64,000 nucleotides of DNA from Streptomyces sp. AV19 (GCF_015999245.1 NZ_JAEAMR010000004.1:136255-200254); one strand, 5' to 3'. Shown: positions 19,971-27,544, numbered from the stretch's first letter. The notes: generated by a model not told the origin, from the letters alone. Translations and numbers: made by a program.

Positions 19971-20282
19971 TCAGTTGGTGTCGGGGTTCCGGCCGACGAG
20001 GTTGGTGAGAAGCTCGATGATCTGCGCCTGGTTGCGCTCCGTCTGCTGTTGATTGTGATCGATCTTCTCGCTCAGCCCCTGGAGCTCTTCGGGCACAGGG
20101 GCCAGTCTCTTGAGCTCCTCACCCAGGTAGGCCACCTTCTGATCAAGGTTGCCGACCTGGAGCCGCAGGGCGGTGAGATCCGACTTGACGATCCCGAACT
20201 CGCGATCCGTTCTCTCCTGCGCTTCTTCGAAGCGGCGGGTGAGAGCGGCGAGCGCGCTCTGCGCGATGGGGTCCTCAGGCAC
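19971..20282 (-). CDS. small coiled-coil protein, hypothetical
   Basis: I do not recognise a named family. The 103-residue protein is one long amphipathic helix set: heptads run through LAALTRRFEEAQERTDREFGIVKSDLTALRLQV and GNLDQKVAYLGEELKRLAPV, then LQGLSEKIDHNQQQTERNQAQIIELL. There is no membrane segment. Similar short coiled-coil proteins in Streptomyces sit singly beside regulators. ATG 20282 is the only upstream start. It converges with pfkA and shares the intergenic terminator. Codon use is less GC3-biased than its neighbours, which may point to acquisition. Confidence 0.6.
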   Translation of the reverse strand: MPEDPIAQSALAALTRRFEEAQERTDREFGIVKSDLTALRLQVGNLDQKVAYLGEELKRLAPVPEELQGLSEKIDHNQQQTERNQAQIIELLTNLVGRNPDTN

Positions 20283-20451
20283 GTGGCGCTCCTGCTGGAT
20301 CAGGAAGGGGGATGGGTATCAGAAGTCCCACGATAAGCCTTGCTGGAGAAAGCCGGCCCTCGGTGATCAGTAACGATCATCTTGCGCCTGCACAGGACGG
20401 AAGACCTGTGGCCGAGGGCCGGCGGATGACCGCACGCTGTCGGCAGGCCGC

Positions 20452-21378
20452 TCAGGCCAGCCGCGCCGCCAGCTCCGCGAACAGCTCCGCCGTCGCGGCG
20501 TCCGACGCCGCCGAGTGGTCGAACAGGCTGAGGAAGCCGTGGACAAGGCCGTCGTACGTGCGGTGGAAGACGTCCGCCCCGGCGTCGGCCAGGGCCTTCG
20601 CGTACGCGCGGCCCTCGTCCCGCAGCGGGTCGTACTGCGCGGTGCCGACGACGGCCGGGGCGACGCCGGTGAAGTCCGGCGCGCGGAGCGGGGAGATCCG
20701 CCAGGAGCGCAGGGTGCCGGGATCGCCGCCCGTGTAGGCCCGTTCGAGCTCGCTCATCGCGTCCGTGGTGAGGAGATAGCCCTCGCCGTTCCCGGTGCGG
20801 GACGGGTGGTCGCCGACGCCGTCCGTCGGAGGGTAGGCCAGCAACTGGGCGTCCAGCGGCCGCTGTTCGTCGCGGAAGACGAGGGCGGTCACGGCGGCCA
20901 GATTCGCGCCCGCGCTGTCGCCCGCGACGGCCAGCCGGCCGCCCCCGTACGCGCCGGGGTGACCGGCCACATGACGGGCGGCGGCCAGGCAGTCGTCGAG
21001 CGGCGCCGGGTACGGGTGCTCCGGCGCCCGCCGGTAGTGGACGGCGACGACGACGGCCCGCACGTCGCGGCACAGGCGGCGCGTGATCTGGTCGTGCGAG
21101 TCCAGGTCCCCGGCCACCCAGCCGCCGCCGTGGAAGAACACCACCGTCGGGACGGGACCGCTCGTCCCGCCCGGCCGGTAGACGCGTACGGGGATCTCCC
21201 CGGCCGGGCCGGGCAGTACGCCGTCCTCCACGGCGCCGACCTCGATCGGCTCGACGGCCGGGACCCGGGCCCAGCTCTGTTTCCGCAGCTCCTCGACGCG
21301 CGCGAAGTCGTCGAGGCGCAACGGCGGCAGGGCGCCGATCTGCGCGATCTGGGCGGCGATGGCCGGTTCCACGGGCAT
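20452..21378 (-). CDS. alpha/beta hydrolase, hormone-sensitive-lipase-like esterase
   Basis: This 308-residue esterase of the HSL (family IV) group has the oxyanion motif VVFFHGGGWVAGD. The nucleophile elbow is VAGDSAGANLAAV. The acid is Asp in VVGTAQYDPLRDEG and the base is His in YDGLVHGFLSLFD. It probably hydrolyses short-chain acyl esters. ATG 21378 has a GGAGGAG site 7 bases before; the frame runs to 21639 but without character. It is divergent from a small exported protein. There is no signal peptide, so it is cytoplasmic. Confidence 0.9.
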   Translation of the reverse strand: MPVEPAIAAQIAQIGALPPLRLDDFARVEELRKQSWARVPAVEPIEVGAVEDGVLPGPAGEIPVRVYRPGGTSGPVPTVVFFHGGGWVAGDLDSHDQITRRLCRDVRAVVVAVHYRRAPEHPYPAPLDDCLAAARHVAGHPGAYGGGRLAVAGDSAGANLAAVTALVFRDEQRPLDAQLLAYPPTDGVGDHPSRTGNGEGYLLTTDAMSELERAYTGGDPGTLRSWRISPLRAPDFTGVAPAVVGTAQYDPLRDEGRAYAKALADAGADVFHRTYDGLVHGFLSLFDHSAASDAATAELFAELAARLA

Positions 21379-21537
21379 GCGGGACTCCTCCGGAGGTGTG
21401 ACGACGACGGTTGCCCCTGGGAGGAGGTCACTCCGGAGTCTGACGGCAAGACCATGCCTCGGAGTGACCCGGGACGGCGCGAGGGCCCGAATACTGGAAT
21501 TGGCCGTTCCTCTCGCCCCTCCCGGAAAGCCCCTCCC

Positions 21538-21978
21538 ATGAAGACCAAGATAGTCATCGGCGCCGTCGCGGCGGCCGCCGTCGTCGCCACCGCCGCGGCC
21601 GCCGTCCCGGCCGCCAAGGACTGGTACGAGAGCCGTCACGACCAGTCGTCCCGCTACGCGACGGGCGCCGAGGCCAAGGCCGACCGCGCCTCGGTGCCGC
21701 GCTGGCTGCCGGACGAGGCGGCGGACGTCCGTTACGCGATGAAGACGACGGGCGGTGAGCGTCTGCTCCGGGCCACGCTGGCCGACGGCAAGCTCCCGTC
21801 GGGCTGCGAGCCGCTCTCCGGCGGCGCGTCGAAGCGGCCGGCGCTGTCGGCGTCGTGGTTCCCCAACGACGCGTCCGCCAGGGCCCGTTGCGGGCTCTAC
21901 TATGCCGTGACGGACGGCAGCACGCTCTACGCGTGGCAGGACAACGAGGACTGGGTCGCGGACAACAAGTCGCGCTGA
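21538..21978 (+). CDS. small exported or membrane-anchored hypothetical protein
   Basis: The 146-residue protein begins MKTKIVIGAVAAAAVVATAAAAVPAAKDW, a signal peptide or N-terminal anchor. The mature part has two Cys (GCEPLSG and ARCGLYYAV) that may form a disulphide, and ends WQDNEDWVADNKSR. The pattern (RWLPDEAADVRYAMKTTGGERLLRATL) recurs in Streptomyces secreted proteins of unknown function. ATG 21538 is set by the signal; no strong ribosome site is visible. It converges with the DUF6255 gene, 6 bases away. Confidence 0.7.
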   Translation: MKTKIVIGAVAAAAVVATAAAAVPAAKDWYESRHDQSSRYATGAEAKADRASVPRWLPDEAADVRYAMKTTGGERLLRATLADGKLPSGCEPLSGGASKRPALSASWFPNDASARARCGLYYAVTDGSTLYAWQDNEDWVADNKSR

Positions 21979-21984
21979 CCGATG

Positions 21985-22254
21985 TCAGGCCGCCCGCCAG
22001 AAGGCCGCCGCACCGAACCCCCAGCGGCTGAGGTGCCGCACGGTGCGCGAGACGACGATCGCGGCGGCGCGGTCGGCGCGGGCGAGGTCCTCGGGGGACG
22101 GCGTGACGGCGGACGGCAACTCCCGCGGGCGCAGAGCGCCGTAGTCCGTGAAGCGGCGGGTCCCGCACGTCCGGCAGCGTTGCTCGCCGCCGATTTCGTC
22201 CCAGCCGGAGAGGTGCCGGCAGTGCGGCATGAGACGGCCCACGGTGCTGCGCAT
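21985..22254 (-). CDS. DUF6255 family protein (natural-product-associated)
   Basis: This 89-residue protein has a zinc-ribbon-like motif CRHLSGWDEIGGEQRCRTCGTRRFTDYGALRP (three Cys and a His), followed by LPSAVTPSPEDLARADRAAA and a basic end (RTVRHLSRWGFGAAAFWRAA). This matches the DUF6255 family, labelled natural product biosynthesis protein without a proven role. Its ATG overlaps the stop of the DUF6415 gene (TGATG), so the two are coupled. No biosynthetic genes lie beside it. Confidence 0.72.
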   Translation of the reverse strand: MRSTVGRLMPHCRHLSGWDEIGGEQRCRTCGTRRFTDYGALRPRELPSAVTPSPEDLARADRAAAIVVSRTVRHLSRWGFGAAAFWRAA

Positions 22255-22634
22255 CAGCTGTTCTCCTTCGTCAACGTCCGCTGGAAGTGGAGGAGTTCCT
22301 CGGCGGCCCGGCCGAGGCTCCGGGCGAAGGTGATCGCCGACCCGTAGCCACCGCTGTAGCCGGGCCCGAGCCCGAGACGGTGCCGGGCCTCCCGCGTGGC
22401 GGCGAGGACGTCCGGGCGTACGCCGGCGGAGTTCTCCAGCTCGGCCGCCGCCGCTTCGATGTAGACGCGGAGCCGGTCGGTGAGCACGTGGACCCGGTCG
22501 AGCGTCGGAAACTGCCGGTGGGCGGCGGTGGCTTCGCGGATCACGGTGTCGATGGCGGGGAACGGGGGTGCGCTCCGCGCGGGGGCGGGGGTGATCCCGC
22601 CGCCGGTGTTGCCGGTGCAGGGGAAGACGGGCAT
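22254..22634 (-). CDS. DUF6415 family protein (natural-product-associated)
   Basis: This 126-residue helical protein contains IREATAAHRQFPTLDRVHVLTDRLRVYIEAAAAELENSAG and LAATREARHRLGLGPG, then LGRAAEELLHFQRTL. It fits the DUF6415 family. The ATG at 22634 has GAAGGAG 8 bases before. An ATG at 22649 is next best, but the ribosome site decides for 22634. It is coupled to the DUF6255 gene. Pairs like this often follow XRE/DUF397 loci, and the divergent neighbour here is such an XRE gene. Confidence 0.7.
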   Translation of the reverse strand: MPVFPCTGNTGGGITPAPARSAPPFPAIDTVIREATAAHRQFPTLDRVHVLTDRLRVYIEAAAAELENSAGVRPDVLAATREARHRLGLGPGYSGGYGSAITFARSLGRAAEELLHFQRTLTKENS

Positions 22635-22904
22635 GGGGGGCTCCTTCATGGCGACGGGGAGTCCGTCGTCGTGGCCGAACAACGCTCCCGCAGCGGCTAC
22701 GCCCCTGGCAACCGCAATAGCCGAGGCCATTCAGATTGACATATGCCGGATACCCGGCATCGATCTGTAGCAGGGTCATAGGCGCTGGAAAACTGCCAAC
22801 ATGGTCGCCCTGAAAGGCAACAGGGCGTTGTCGGGAACCAACAGGCATGCACCGACGGGGTACAGAGGCACGCCGATGGGGAACAGCACCAGGAGGGCTC
22901 AAGA

Positions 22905-23774
22905 GTGGCAGCACGACGCGGTCCGACGTTCCGCAGGCGGGAACTCGGCAAGGAACTGAGGCGGCTGCGGGAGAAGTACGGGATCACCCTGCGGGACGCC
23001 GCCGCGCACATCGAGAGCTCCGAGACGAAGCTCAACCGGGTCGAGACCGGTCACAACCAGCTGCCGCGCGTACGGGACATGACGGACCTGCTCGACCTGT
23101 ACAAGGTCACCGATCACGTCGACCGCGAGAACATGCTGATGCTCCACCGTGACTCGCTCAGCAAGGACTGGTACCGGCCGTACCGGAACGTGATGCCCTC
23201 GGGCACGCCGATGTACGTGGGGCTGGAGGCCGAGGCGTGCACGATGCGGGCCTGGCACTCCCGGGTGGTCTTCGGCCTGCTGCAGACGGAGGCTTATGCC
23301 CATGCCCTGTTCATGTCCGCGAAGCATGTGGAGGAGAGGACAAGTGAGTTCGTCGAGGAATCGGTGGCGCTCCGAATGGCCCGGAAGAGCATCCTCACCG
23401 GCGAGGACCCCGTCGAACTACGAGTGATCCTGGACGAGGCCGCGCTGCGCCGCGTGGTCGGTGGACCGGGCGTCATGCGTGAGCAGTACGCGGAGATCGA
23501 GCGGATGGCGGGGCTCGACCATGTGACCGTGCAGATCATTCCGCTGTCCCACGACACATTCCGGGACGATGCGAACTTCGTCCTGCTGGACTTCGACTGC
23601 GACCTCGATCCCGTGGTCATGGAAGAAGAGACCTACGTCCTGACGGTGACCGACAAGGTCCGTGAAGTTCGCAGGTACGGGCGGAAGTTCGAAGCGATGC
23701 GCGATGGTGCTCTGGCTCCGGCCGCGACGCCCGGGTTTTTGCAGCGACTGGCCAGAGAGGTCGACGATCATTAA
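22905..23774 (+). CDS. XRE regulator with DUF5753 domain
   Basis: This 289-residue protein has an HTH (LGKELRRLREKYGITLRDAAAHIESSETKLNRVETGHNQLP) and then a DUF5753 domain (WHSRVVFGLLQTEAYAHALF, RVILDEAALRRVVGGPGVMREQYAEIERMAG, VTVQIIPLSHDTFRDDANFVLLDFD). GTG 22905 has AGGAGGG 8 bases before. It is followed by a gene with two DUF397 domains that begins at or inside its last codons, so the pair is translationally linked. Identity to the 7600 regulator is low outside the motifs, so these are separate acquisitions or old paralogues. Confidence 0.88.
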   Translation: MAARRGPTFRRRELGKELRRLREKYGITLRDAAAHIESSETKLNRVETGHNQLPRVRDMTDLLDLYKVTDHVDRENMLMLHRDSLSKDWYRPYRNVMPSGTPMYVGLEAEACTMRAWHSRVVFGLLQTEAYAHALFMSAKHVEERTSEFVEESVALRMARKSILTGEDPVELRVILDEAALRRVVGGPGVMREQYAEIERMAGLDHVTVQIIPLSHDTFRDDANFVLLDFDCDLDPVVMEEETYVLTVTDKVREVRRYGRKFEAMRDGALAPAATPGFLQRLAREVDDH

Positions 23775-24195
23775 CACTCAACTGACAGCTCTCGAAATAG
23801 CCGACGAGGCCGTCTGGTTCAAGTCCTCCTACAGCGGCCAGAACAACGGTGGTGCCTGCGTCTCTGTCGCGGCGCTCCCGGAACGGATCGGCGTCCGCGA
23901 TGCCAAGCGCCGCAACGGTCCTGCGTTTCTGATACCCAGGCTCGCCTGGACCTCGTTCGTTGGCGACGTCCGGGCGGGTCGGCTCGATGGGGCGGCCTGG
24001 TCCTGGTCCTCTTACAGCAACGCAGGCCAGAACTGTGTCGAGGCCGTGCGCATGCCGGCCGGTCCGGGGCTGGTCGGCATACGCGATTCCAAGCGGCGGA
24101 ACGGCCCCGCGTTCCTCGTACCCGACCCCGCCTGGGGCGCGTTCGTCCACGCGCTCCGGGCGGGGCCGCGCGCTCTTACCCCGGCACCCGCGTGA
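23770..24195 (+). CDS. tandem DUF397 protein, probable non-ATG start
   Basis: Two DUF397 domains lie in a row. The first is VWFKSSYSGQNNGGACVSVA with IGVRDAKRRNGPAFLIP. The second is WSWSSYSNAGQNCVEAVRM with VGIRDSKRRNGPAFLVP. DUF397 proteins are normally single. No ATG, GTG or TTG lies between the end of the upstream gene and the first domain. A ribosome-site-like agagagg (23753-23759) points to ATC 23767 or ATT 23770; ATT overlaps the upstream stop (ATTAA). ATGs at 23662 and 23704 lie well inside the XRE gene. I therefore give 23770 with caution. The 3' end overlaps the phosphatase gene by 20 bases, converging. Confidence 0.6.
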   Translation: MNTQLTALEIADEAVWFKSSYSGQNNGGACVSVAALPERIGVRDAKRRNGPAFLIPRLAWTSFVGDVRAGRLDGAAWSWSSYSNAGQNCVEAVRMPAGPGLVGIRDSKRRNGPAFLVPDPAWGAFVHALRAGPRALTPAPA

Positions 24196-25681
24196 AGCCG
24201 GGGGCGCCCGCCGCCGACACGAAGACGGCATCCGTCGCGACGGGCGCGCCCGGCCGCGTCGCGTACGGGATCGTGCGGAAGTCCGCCCGTACCTGCTCGG
24301 GCGTCAAGGTGACGACGACGTAACCACGGCGTTCCTCGTAGTACTTCATGTGGGGGTTGACGGCGAGCGCGTTCTCCCAGTCGTCGGGTTTTTCGACGCC
24401 GTCGAAGCCGCTGGAGACCGACGTGCCGACGATCTCGACGCCGAGCGTCCGGGACGCCGGGTCGTCGAAGTCCTCCTTGATGTCCATCGCGTAGTGGACG
24501 TGGACGTCGCCGGAGAGGACGACCAGGTTGGCGATCCCGGCGTCCCGGGCACCGTGCAGGACGCGCTGCCGCGAGGCCGGGTACCCGTCCCAGGCGTCCA
24601 TGGAGACGCGCGAGCGCCCCGTGTTGGCCTTGCGCCGGCAGAAGGCGACCTGCTGGACGAGGACGTTCCACGTGGCGTCCGACCGGCGGAAGCCGTCGAG
24701 GAGCCAGCTCTCCTGCTCGGCGCCGGTGATGGTGCGGGCCGGGTCCTCGGACTCGGGCCCGGGGTACTTCCAGCCGTCGCCGTACGCCTGGTCGGAGCGG
24801 TACTGCCGGGTGTCGAGGATGTCGAACTGTGCGAGCCCGCCGTGCTGGAAGCGCCGGTAGAACGGCAGGTCGGGGCCGGAGGGGCGGCGGCCGGCGCGCA
24901 GCGGCATGTTCTCCCAGTAGGCGCGGTACGCGGCCGCGCGCCGCAGGAGGAACTCGTCGGTGGGGAGGTTGTTCTGCGAGACGGCCGCCGCGTAGTTGTT
25001 CTCCACCTCGTGGTCGTCCCAGGTGACGTACCAGGGGTGGGCGGCGTGGGCGGCCTGCAGGTCGGGGTCGGACTTGCCGAGGGCGTAGCGCAGCCGGTAC
25101 TGGTCGAGCGTGGTCAGCCAGTGGTCGAACACTTCCGGGAGCTGCCGGTCGCCGGTGTAACCGCGGGCTCCGGCCTGGGCGTTGATCTCGTTCTCGTAGA
25201 TGTAGTCCCCGAGGAAGAGGACGGCGTCGAGGTCCTCCTCGGCGAGGTGGGCGAGGGCGGTGTAGTAGCCCTCGTCGTACTGCTGGCAGGAGGCCAGGCC
25301 GACGCGGGCCCGCGCGGGCGAGGCGGTGGGGGCCGGGGTGGTGCGGGTGCGTCCGGTGGGACTGATCCAGGGGCCGGTGCGGAAGCGGTACCAGTAGGTC
25401 CGGGCGGGGGCGAGGCCGGTGACGTCCACGTGGACGCTGTAGTCGTCGTCCGCGTGGGCCAGGAACTCCCCGCGCCGCGCGACGTCCCGGAAGCGTTCGT
25501 CGTGGGCGAGCTCCCACTGGACGGTCAGGCATCCGCCCGGCGGCAGCCCGCTGCCCGGCTCGAAGGGCCGGGGGGCGAGTCTCGTCCAGAGGACGACCCC
25601 GTCGGGGAGGGCGTCGCCCGAGGCGACGCCGAGAGTGAACGGGTCCTCGTTCAGCGAAGGTTGACGTGCGTCACGCGTCAT
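24176..25681 (-). CDS. phoD: PhoD-like alkaline phosphatase/phosphodiesterase
   Basis: This 501-residue protein has an N-terminal fibronectin-like PhoD_N domain (DPFTLGVASGDALPDGVVLWTRLAP) and the metallophosphatase core. Metal and catalytic motifs are VGLASCQQYDEGYYTALAHL, AVLFLGDYIYENE, YVTWDDHEVENNYA and LVVLSGDVHVHYAMD. These match the Ca/Fe PhoD type that hydrolyses phosphomonoesters and diesters. Streptomyces PhoD is usually exported by the Tat system, but no twin-arginine signal precedes MTRDARQPSLNEDPF and the upstream frame has none, so this copy may be cytoplasmic. ATG 25681 follows agaggtgg. Confidence 0.88.
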   Translation of the reverse strand: MTRDARQPSLNEDPFTLGVASGDALPDGVVLWTRLAPRPFEPGSGLPPGGCLTVQWELAHDERFRDVARRGEFLAHADDDYSVHVDVTGLAPARTYWYRFRTGPWISPTGRTRTTPAPTASPARARVGLASCQQYDEGYYTALAHLAEEDLDAVLFLGDYIYENEINAQAGARGYTGDRQLPEVFDHWLTTLDQYRLRYALGKSDPDLQAAHAAHPWYVTWDDHEVENNYAAAVSQNNLPTDEFLLRRAAAYRAYWENMPLRAGRRPSGPDLPFYRRFQHGGLAQFDILDTRQYRSDQAYGDGWKYPGPESEDPARTITGAEQESWLLDGFRRSDATWNVLVQQVAFCRRKANTGRSRVSMDAWDGYPASRQRVLHGARDAGIANLVVLSGDVHVHYAMDIKEDFDDPASRTLGVEIVGTSVSSGFDGVEKPDDWENALAVNPHMKYYEERRGYVVVTLTPEQVRADFRTIPYATRPGAPVATDAVFVSAAGAPGFTRVPG

Positions 25682-26001
25682 ACGGCCCACCTCTTCCGTC
25701 CCGGAGCGCGGCGAGTCGAGGCTACTGCGGTGGGTGCGGCGGGAGGAGGGTTCGGTGATGAACTCGGCGTCCGATGGCTTCAGTTGTGCCGTACGGCCCC
25801 GGGGGTGGCCGGGTGGGTGGCGCCTCGTTGTCCTCGGCGCGCAGGGCCCCATTGGGCAGTCAGCGGTGCCTCATCATAGGAGTCGCCGAAGGCCGACTCC
25901 GGCATGCGACCGGCTCGGGTGTCGCCGCAGCCACTGGAGTGCCTGGTCGGGCCCGTCTCACGCTCCTCGCAGAATTGTATACGTTGACGTATACTCGACG
26001 T
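25682..26001. other. 320-bp spacer between phoD and the RHH/PIN pair
   Basis: No supportable gene was found on either strand. The right end holds the promoter region of the toxin-antitoxin pair with its palindrome at 25977-25994. The left end holds the phoD leader. Confidence 0.5.
25977..25994. promoter_or_regulatory. palindromic operator of the RHH/PIN toxin-antitoxin pair
   Basis: Arms gtatacgt and acgtatac are perfect and separated by 2 bases (tg). The site ends 7 bp before the antitoxin ATG, and a third partial acgtat overlaps the start region. RHH antitoxins bind such short palindromes, so autorepression is likely. The TATAC core may also serve as the -10 region. Confidence 0.6.
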
Positions 26002-26265
26002 ATGTCTGATGCGATGATTCGGGTTCCCGCCGAGGTGCGGGACCGTCTGGCAGTGATCGCGGAATCCCGGGGTACGTCGATCCGTACGCTGGTGCAGGAG
26101 TTCGCGGAATCGACGCTGACCGAGGAGGAGCGCCGTGAGCGGGCGGAACGGACCCGCGCCTACCTAGCCGAGCACTTCGGTGTCGAGGTGACGGATGAGG
26201 AGAGCGCGGCGATGGGTGCGAGGCTGCGCGAGGCCTTCGCTCGGCAGGAGGACGCTGCCGCATGA
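26002..26265 (+). CDS. ribbon-helix-helix antitoxin
   Basis: This 87-residue protein has an RHH fold at the start (MIRVPAEVRDRLAVIAESRG, TSIRTLVQEFAESTL), then a charged helix (EEERRERAERTRAYLAEHFGVEVTDEESAAMGARLREAF). ATG 26002 lies just downstream of the palindrome. An upstream frame reaching 25774 has no ribosome site. The stop overlaps the next ATG (ATGA), the classic antitoxin-toxin coupling. Confidence 0.75.
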   Translation: MSDAMIRVPAEVRDRLAVIAESRGTSIRTLVQEFAESTLTEEERRERAERTRAYLAEHFGVEVTDEESAAMGARLREAFARQEDAAA

Positions 26266-26648
26266 TCTTGCATCATCTCGTCCTCGACACCCCGACGCTG
26301 GTGGCGTTTGCAGGGAACCGGCAGGTGTCCGCGTTGGTTCACCGGGCCCACTTCGAGACCGAGACTCGCCTGTGGGCTCCGGTGCTGTCGGTCGTGGAGG
26401 CCGACCGGGAGCACCTGGGGATCGCTGAGCACGTCGGGCAGCTGGAGGTCGTCCACACCGTGGATCTGGACTATCCGGCGGCTCTGGAGGTGGCACGGCT
26501 GCACCGTGACGGAGTGCCGCTGGGCATCGCGGCTGCGATGCATGCCGCTCGGCACCTGCCCGAGTGGGGAGCGGGCGCGCTGGTCGCGACGGTCGATCCC
26601 AAGGCGTACAAGGGTCGGGGAGTTCCTGTTTTCGATCTCACTCGCTGA
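26262..26648 (+). CDS. PIN-like toxin (VapC-type), degenerate
   Basis: The 128-residue protein has a PIN-like order. Asp9 is in LVLDTPTLVAFAGN, a Glu is in APVLSVVEADREH, and a later helix-strand region ends GALVATVDPKAYKGRGVPVFDL. The usual third and fourth acids are not clearly placed, so nuclease activity is uncertain. The gene is coupled to the RHH antitoxin. A transposed element begins 50 bases after its stop and has split it from its likely terminator, the hairpin at 27513-27544. Confidence 0.62.
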   Translation: MILHHLVLDTPTLVAFAGNRQVSALVHRAHFETETRLWAPVLSVVEADREHLGIAEHVGQLEVVHTVDLDYPAALEVARLHRDGVPLGIAAAMHAARHLPEWGAGALVATVDPKAYKGRGVPVFDLTR

Positions 26649-26698
26649 GTGCTCGCCGAGCGGGGGGCTCACCGGTTTCGGGAGACGTGGCCGCTCAA

Positions 26699-26746
26699 TG
26701 TCCTGTGCCGCTGAACCTTGACCGCTTGCCACTGAAGATTGACCGA
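26699..26746 (+). repeat. left terminal inverted repeat of the 799-bp element
   Basis: It pairs with 27450-27497, with 46 of 48 positions identical in reverse complement. It contains two of the three left-end copies of the ctgaaNNttgaccg unit; the third begins at 26760. Confidence 0.8.
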
Positions 26747-26835
26747 CACGAGTTCGTGTCACCGAAGATTGACCGCATCGGTCAGCGGGCGGCAGGTGGA
26801 CTGCGGGGTGCCGGTCTCCGGGTGCGATCTTGACG

Positions 26836-26864
26836 CGCCCGCCACACGTGGCGTGTGGCGGGCG
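26836..26864 (-). terminator. hairpin after the element's cargo gene
   Basis: A twelve-base perfect stem (cgcccgccacac / gtgtggcgggcg) has a 5-nt loop. It lies 31 bases downstream of the leftward cargo gene's stop and inside the element. Confidence 0.65.
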
Positions 26865-26895
26865 GTATTCGGGACTGGGCCGGCGGGCGTACGGG

Positions 26896-27309
26896 CTACC
26901 GGCGGAAGTCGATGTGCAGGTTGAGGTCCATGAAGTCCTTCTCCTCCCCGTCCCCGGTGTACGACTGGACGTAGATCCGGAAGTCCCCCTTCGGAAGCTC
27001 CCGGGGAATCGCGAAGGTCCAGGTCTGCGTCCACTCCCCGGAGGGCGCTTGGGTGTCCCCCTCCAGCTCCGCCCCCAGCATCTTCAGCACCTCGGGCAGC
27101 GTGGCCGTTTTCCGCAGCAGCGTCACGAGTCCCAGCTTCACCTGGATCTGGCACTGCACCTGGGTCAGATCGATCTGCTCCTTGAGCCGGCCGGTCATCT
27201 CCCACCGCAGGTCCTTCCCCGGTTCGGGGAAGGAGGGCGTCAGGGTGATGTCATCGATTTCGAGGACGTAGGAGTCGTCACTGCGGTCTTCGATCAAGTC
27301 GGTAGCCAT
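26896..27309 (-). CDS. hypothetical 137-aa cargo protein of the transposed element
   Basis: I do not recognise the family. The protein is soluble and largely beta-stranded: YVLEIDDITLTPSFPEPGKDLRW, then VQCQIQVKLGLVTLLRKTATL, TQTWTFAIPRELPKGDFRIYVQSY and DLNLHIDF. This Ig-like or ML-like sandwich pattern would suit binding a lipid or protein partner. Two strands carry alternating charged and hydrophobic residues. There is no DDE motif, HTH or Walker motif, so it is not a transposition protein. ATG 27309 (MATDLIEDRSDD) is preferred; an ATG at 27357 adds a basic stretch. It is the only gene within the inverted ends. Confidence 0.6.
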   Translation of the reverse strand: MATDLIEDRSDDSYVLEIDDITLTPSFPEPGKDLRWEMTGRLKEQIDLTQVQCQIQVKLGLVTLLRKTATLPEVLKMLGAELEGDTQAPSGEWTQTWTFAIPRELPKGDFRIYVQSYTGDGEEKDFMDLNLHIDFRR

Positions 27310-27449
27310 GATCCAATAGTAGTCGGAGACATACGCTCTGCGTCTGACGTTCTTCAAGCTGCCCGCGATCCCAAGCCTCTGGTCGGGCCACGTCCGAGTT
27401 CTGCGTGGCGATGTCGCGCCTGGCGTGGCTCAGCGCACATGATCTCGCG

Positions 27450-27497
27450 TCGGTCACTCTTCAGTGGCAAGCGGTCAAGGTTCAGTGGCACAGGACA
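27450..27497 (-). repeat. right terminal inverted repeat of the 799-bp element
   Basis: Reverse complement of 26699-26746 with two mismatches. It carries two copies of the subterminal unit, at 27451-27466 and 27472-27487. CTCAA follows directly. Confidence 0.8.
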
Positions 27498-27512
27498 CTC
27501 AATTCGCGAAGA

Positions 27513-27544
27513 GGCGGGTGCCTGCCCAAAGGCGGACACCCGCC
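27513..27544. terminator. hairpin right of the element
   Basis: Eight-base arms ggcgggtg / cacccgcc enclose a 16-base loop with an inner cctgcc-ggcgg pairing. Before the element inserted, it would have lain about 70 bases after the PIN-like gene. It could end both that gene and the leftward secreted-protein gene. Confidence 0.45.

Larger units (their letters stand above)
26699..27497. mobile_element. 799-bp transposed element with IS21-like ends, no transposase
   Basis: The ends are 48-bp inverted repeats (26699-26746 and 27450-27497) that differ at two positions and begin TGTCCTGTGCC. The flanks are a 5-bp direct repeat CTCAA (26694-26698 and 27498-27502), a target duplication. Inside each end, a 16-base unit (CACTGAAGATTGACCG and variants) recurs: three copies at the left (26709, 26730, 26760) and two inverted at the right. 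TG..CA termini, a short duplication and repeated subterminal units are features of IS21-family elements. The only gene inside is a 137-aa leftward protein that is no transposase, so the element must have moved with help from elsewhere. Confidence 0.75.
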
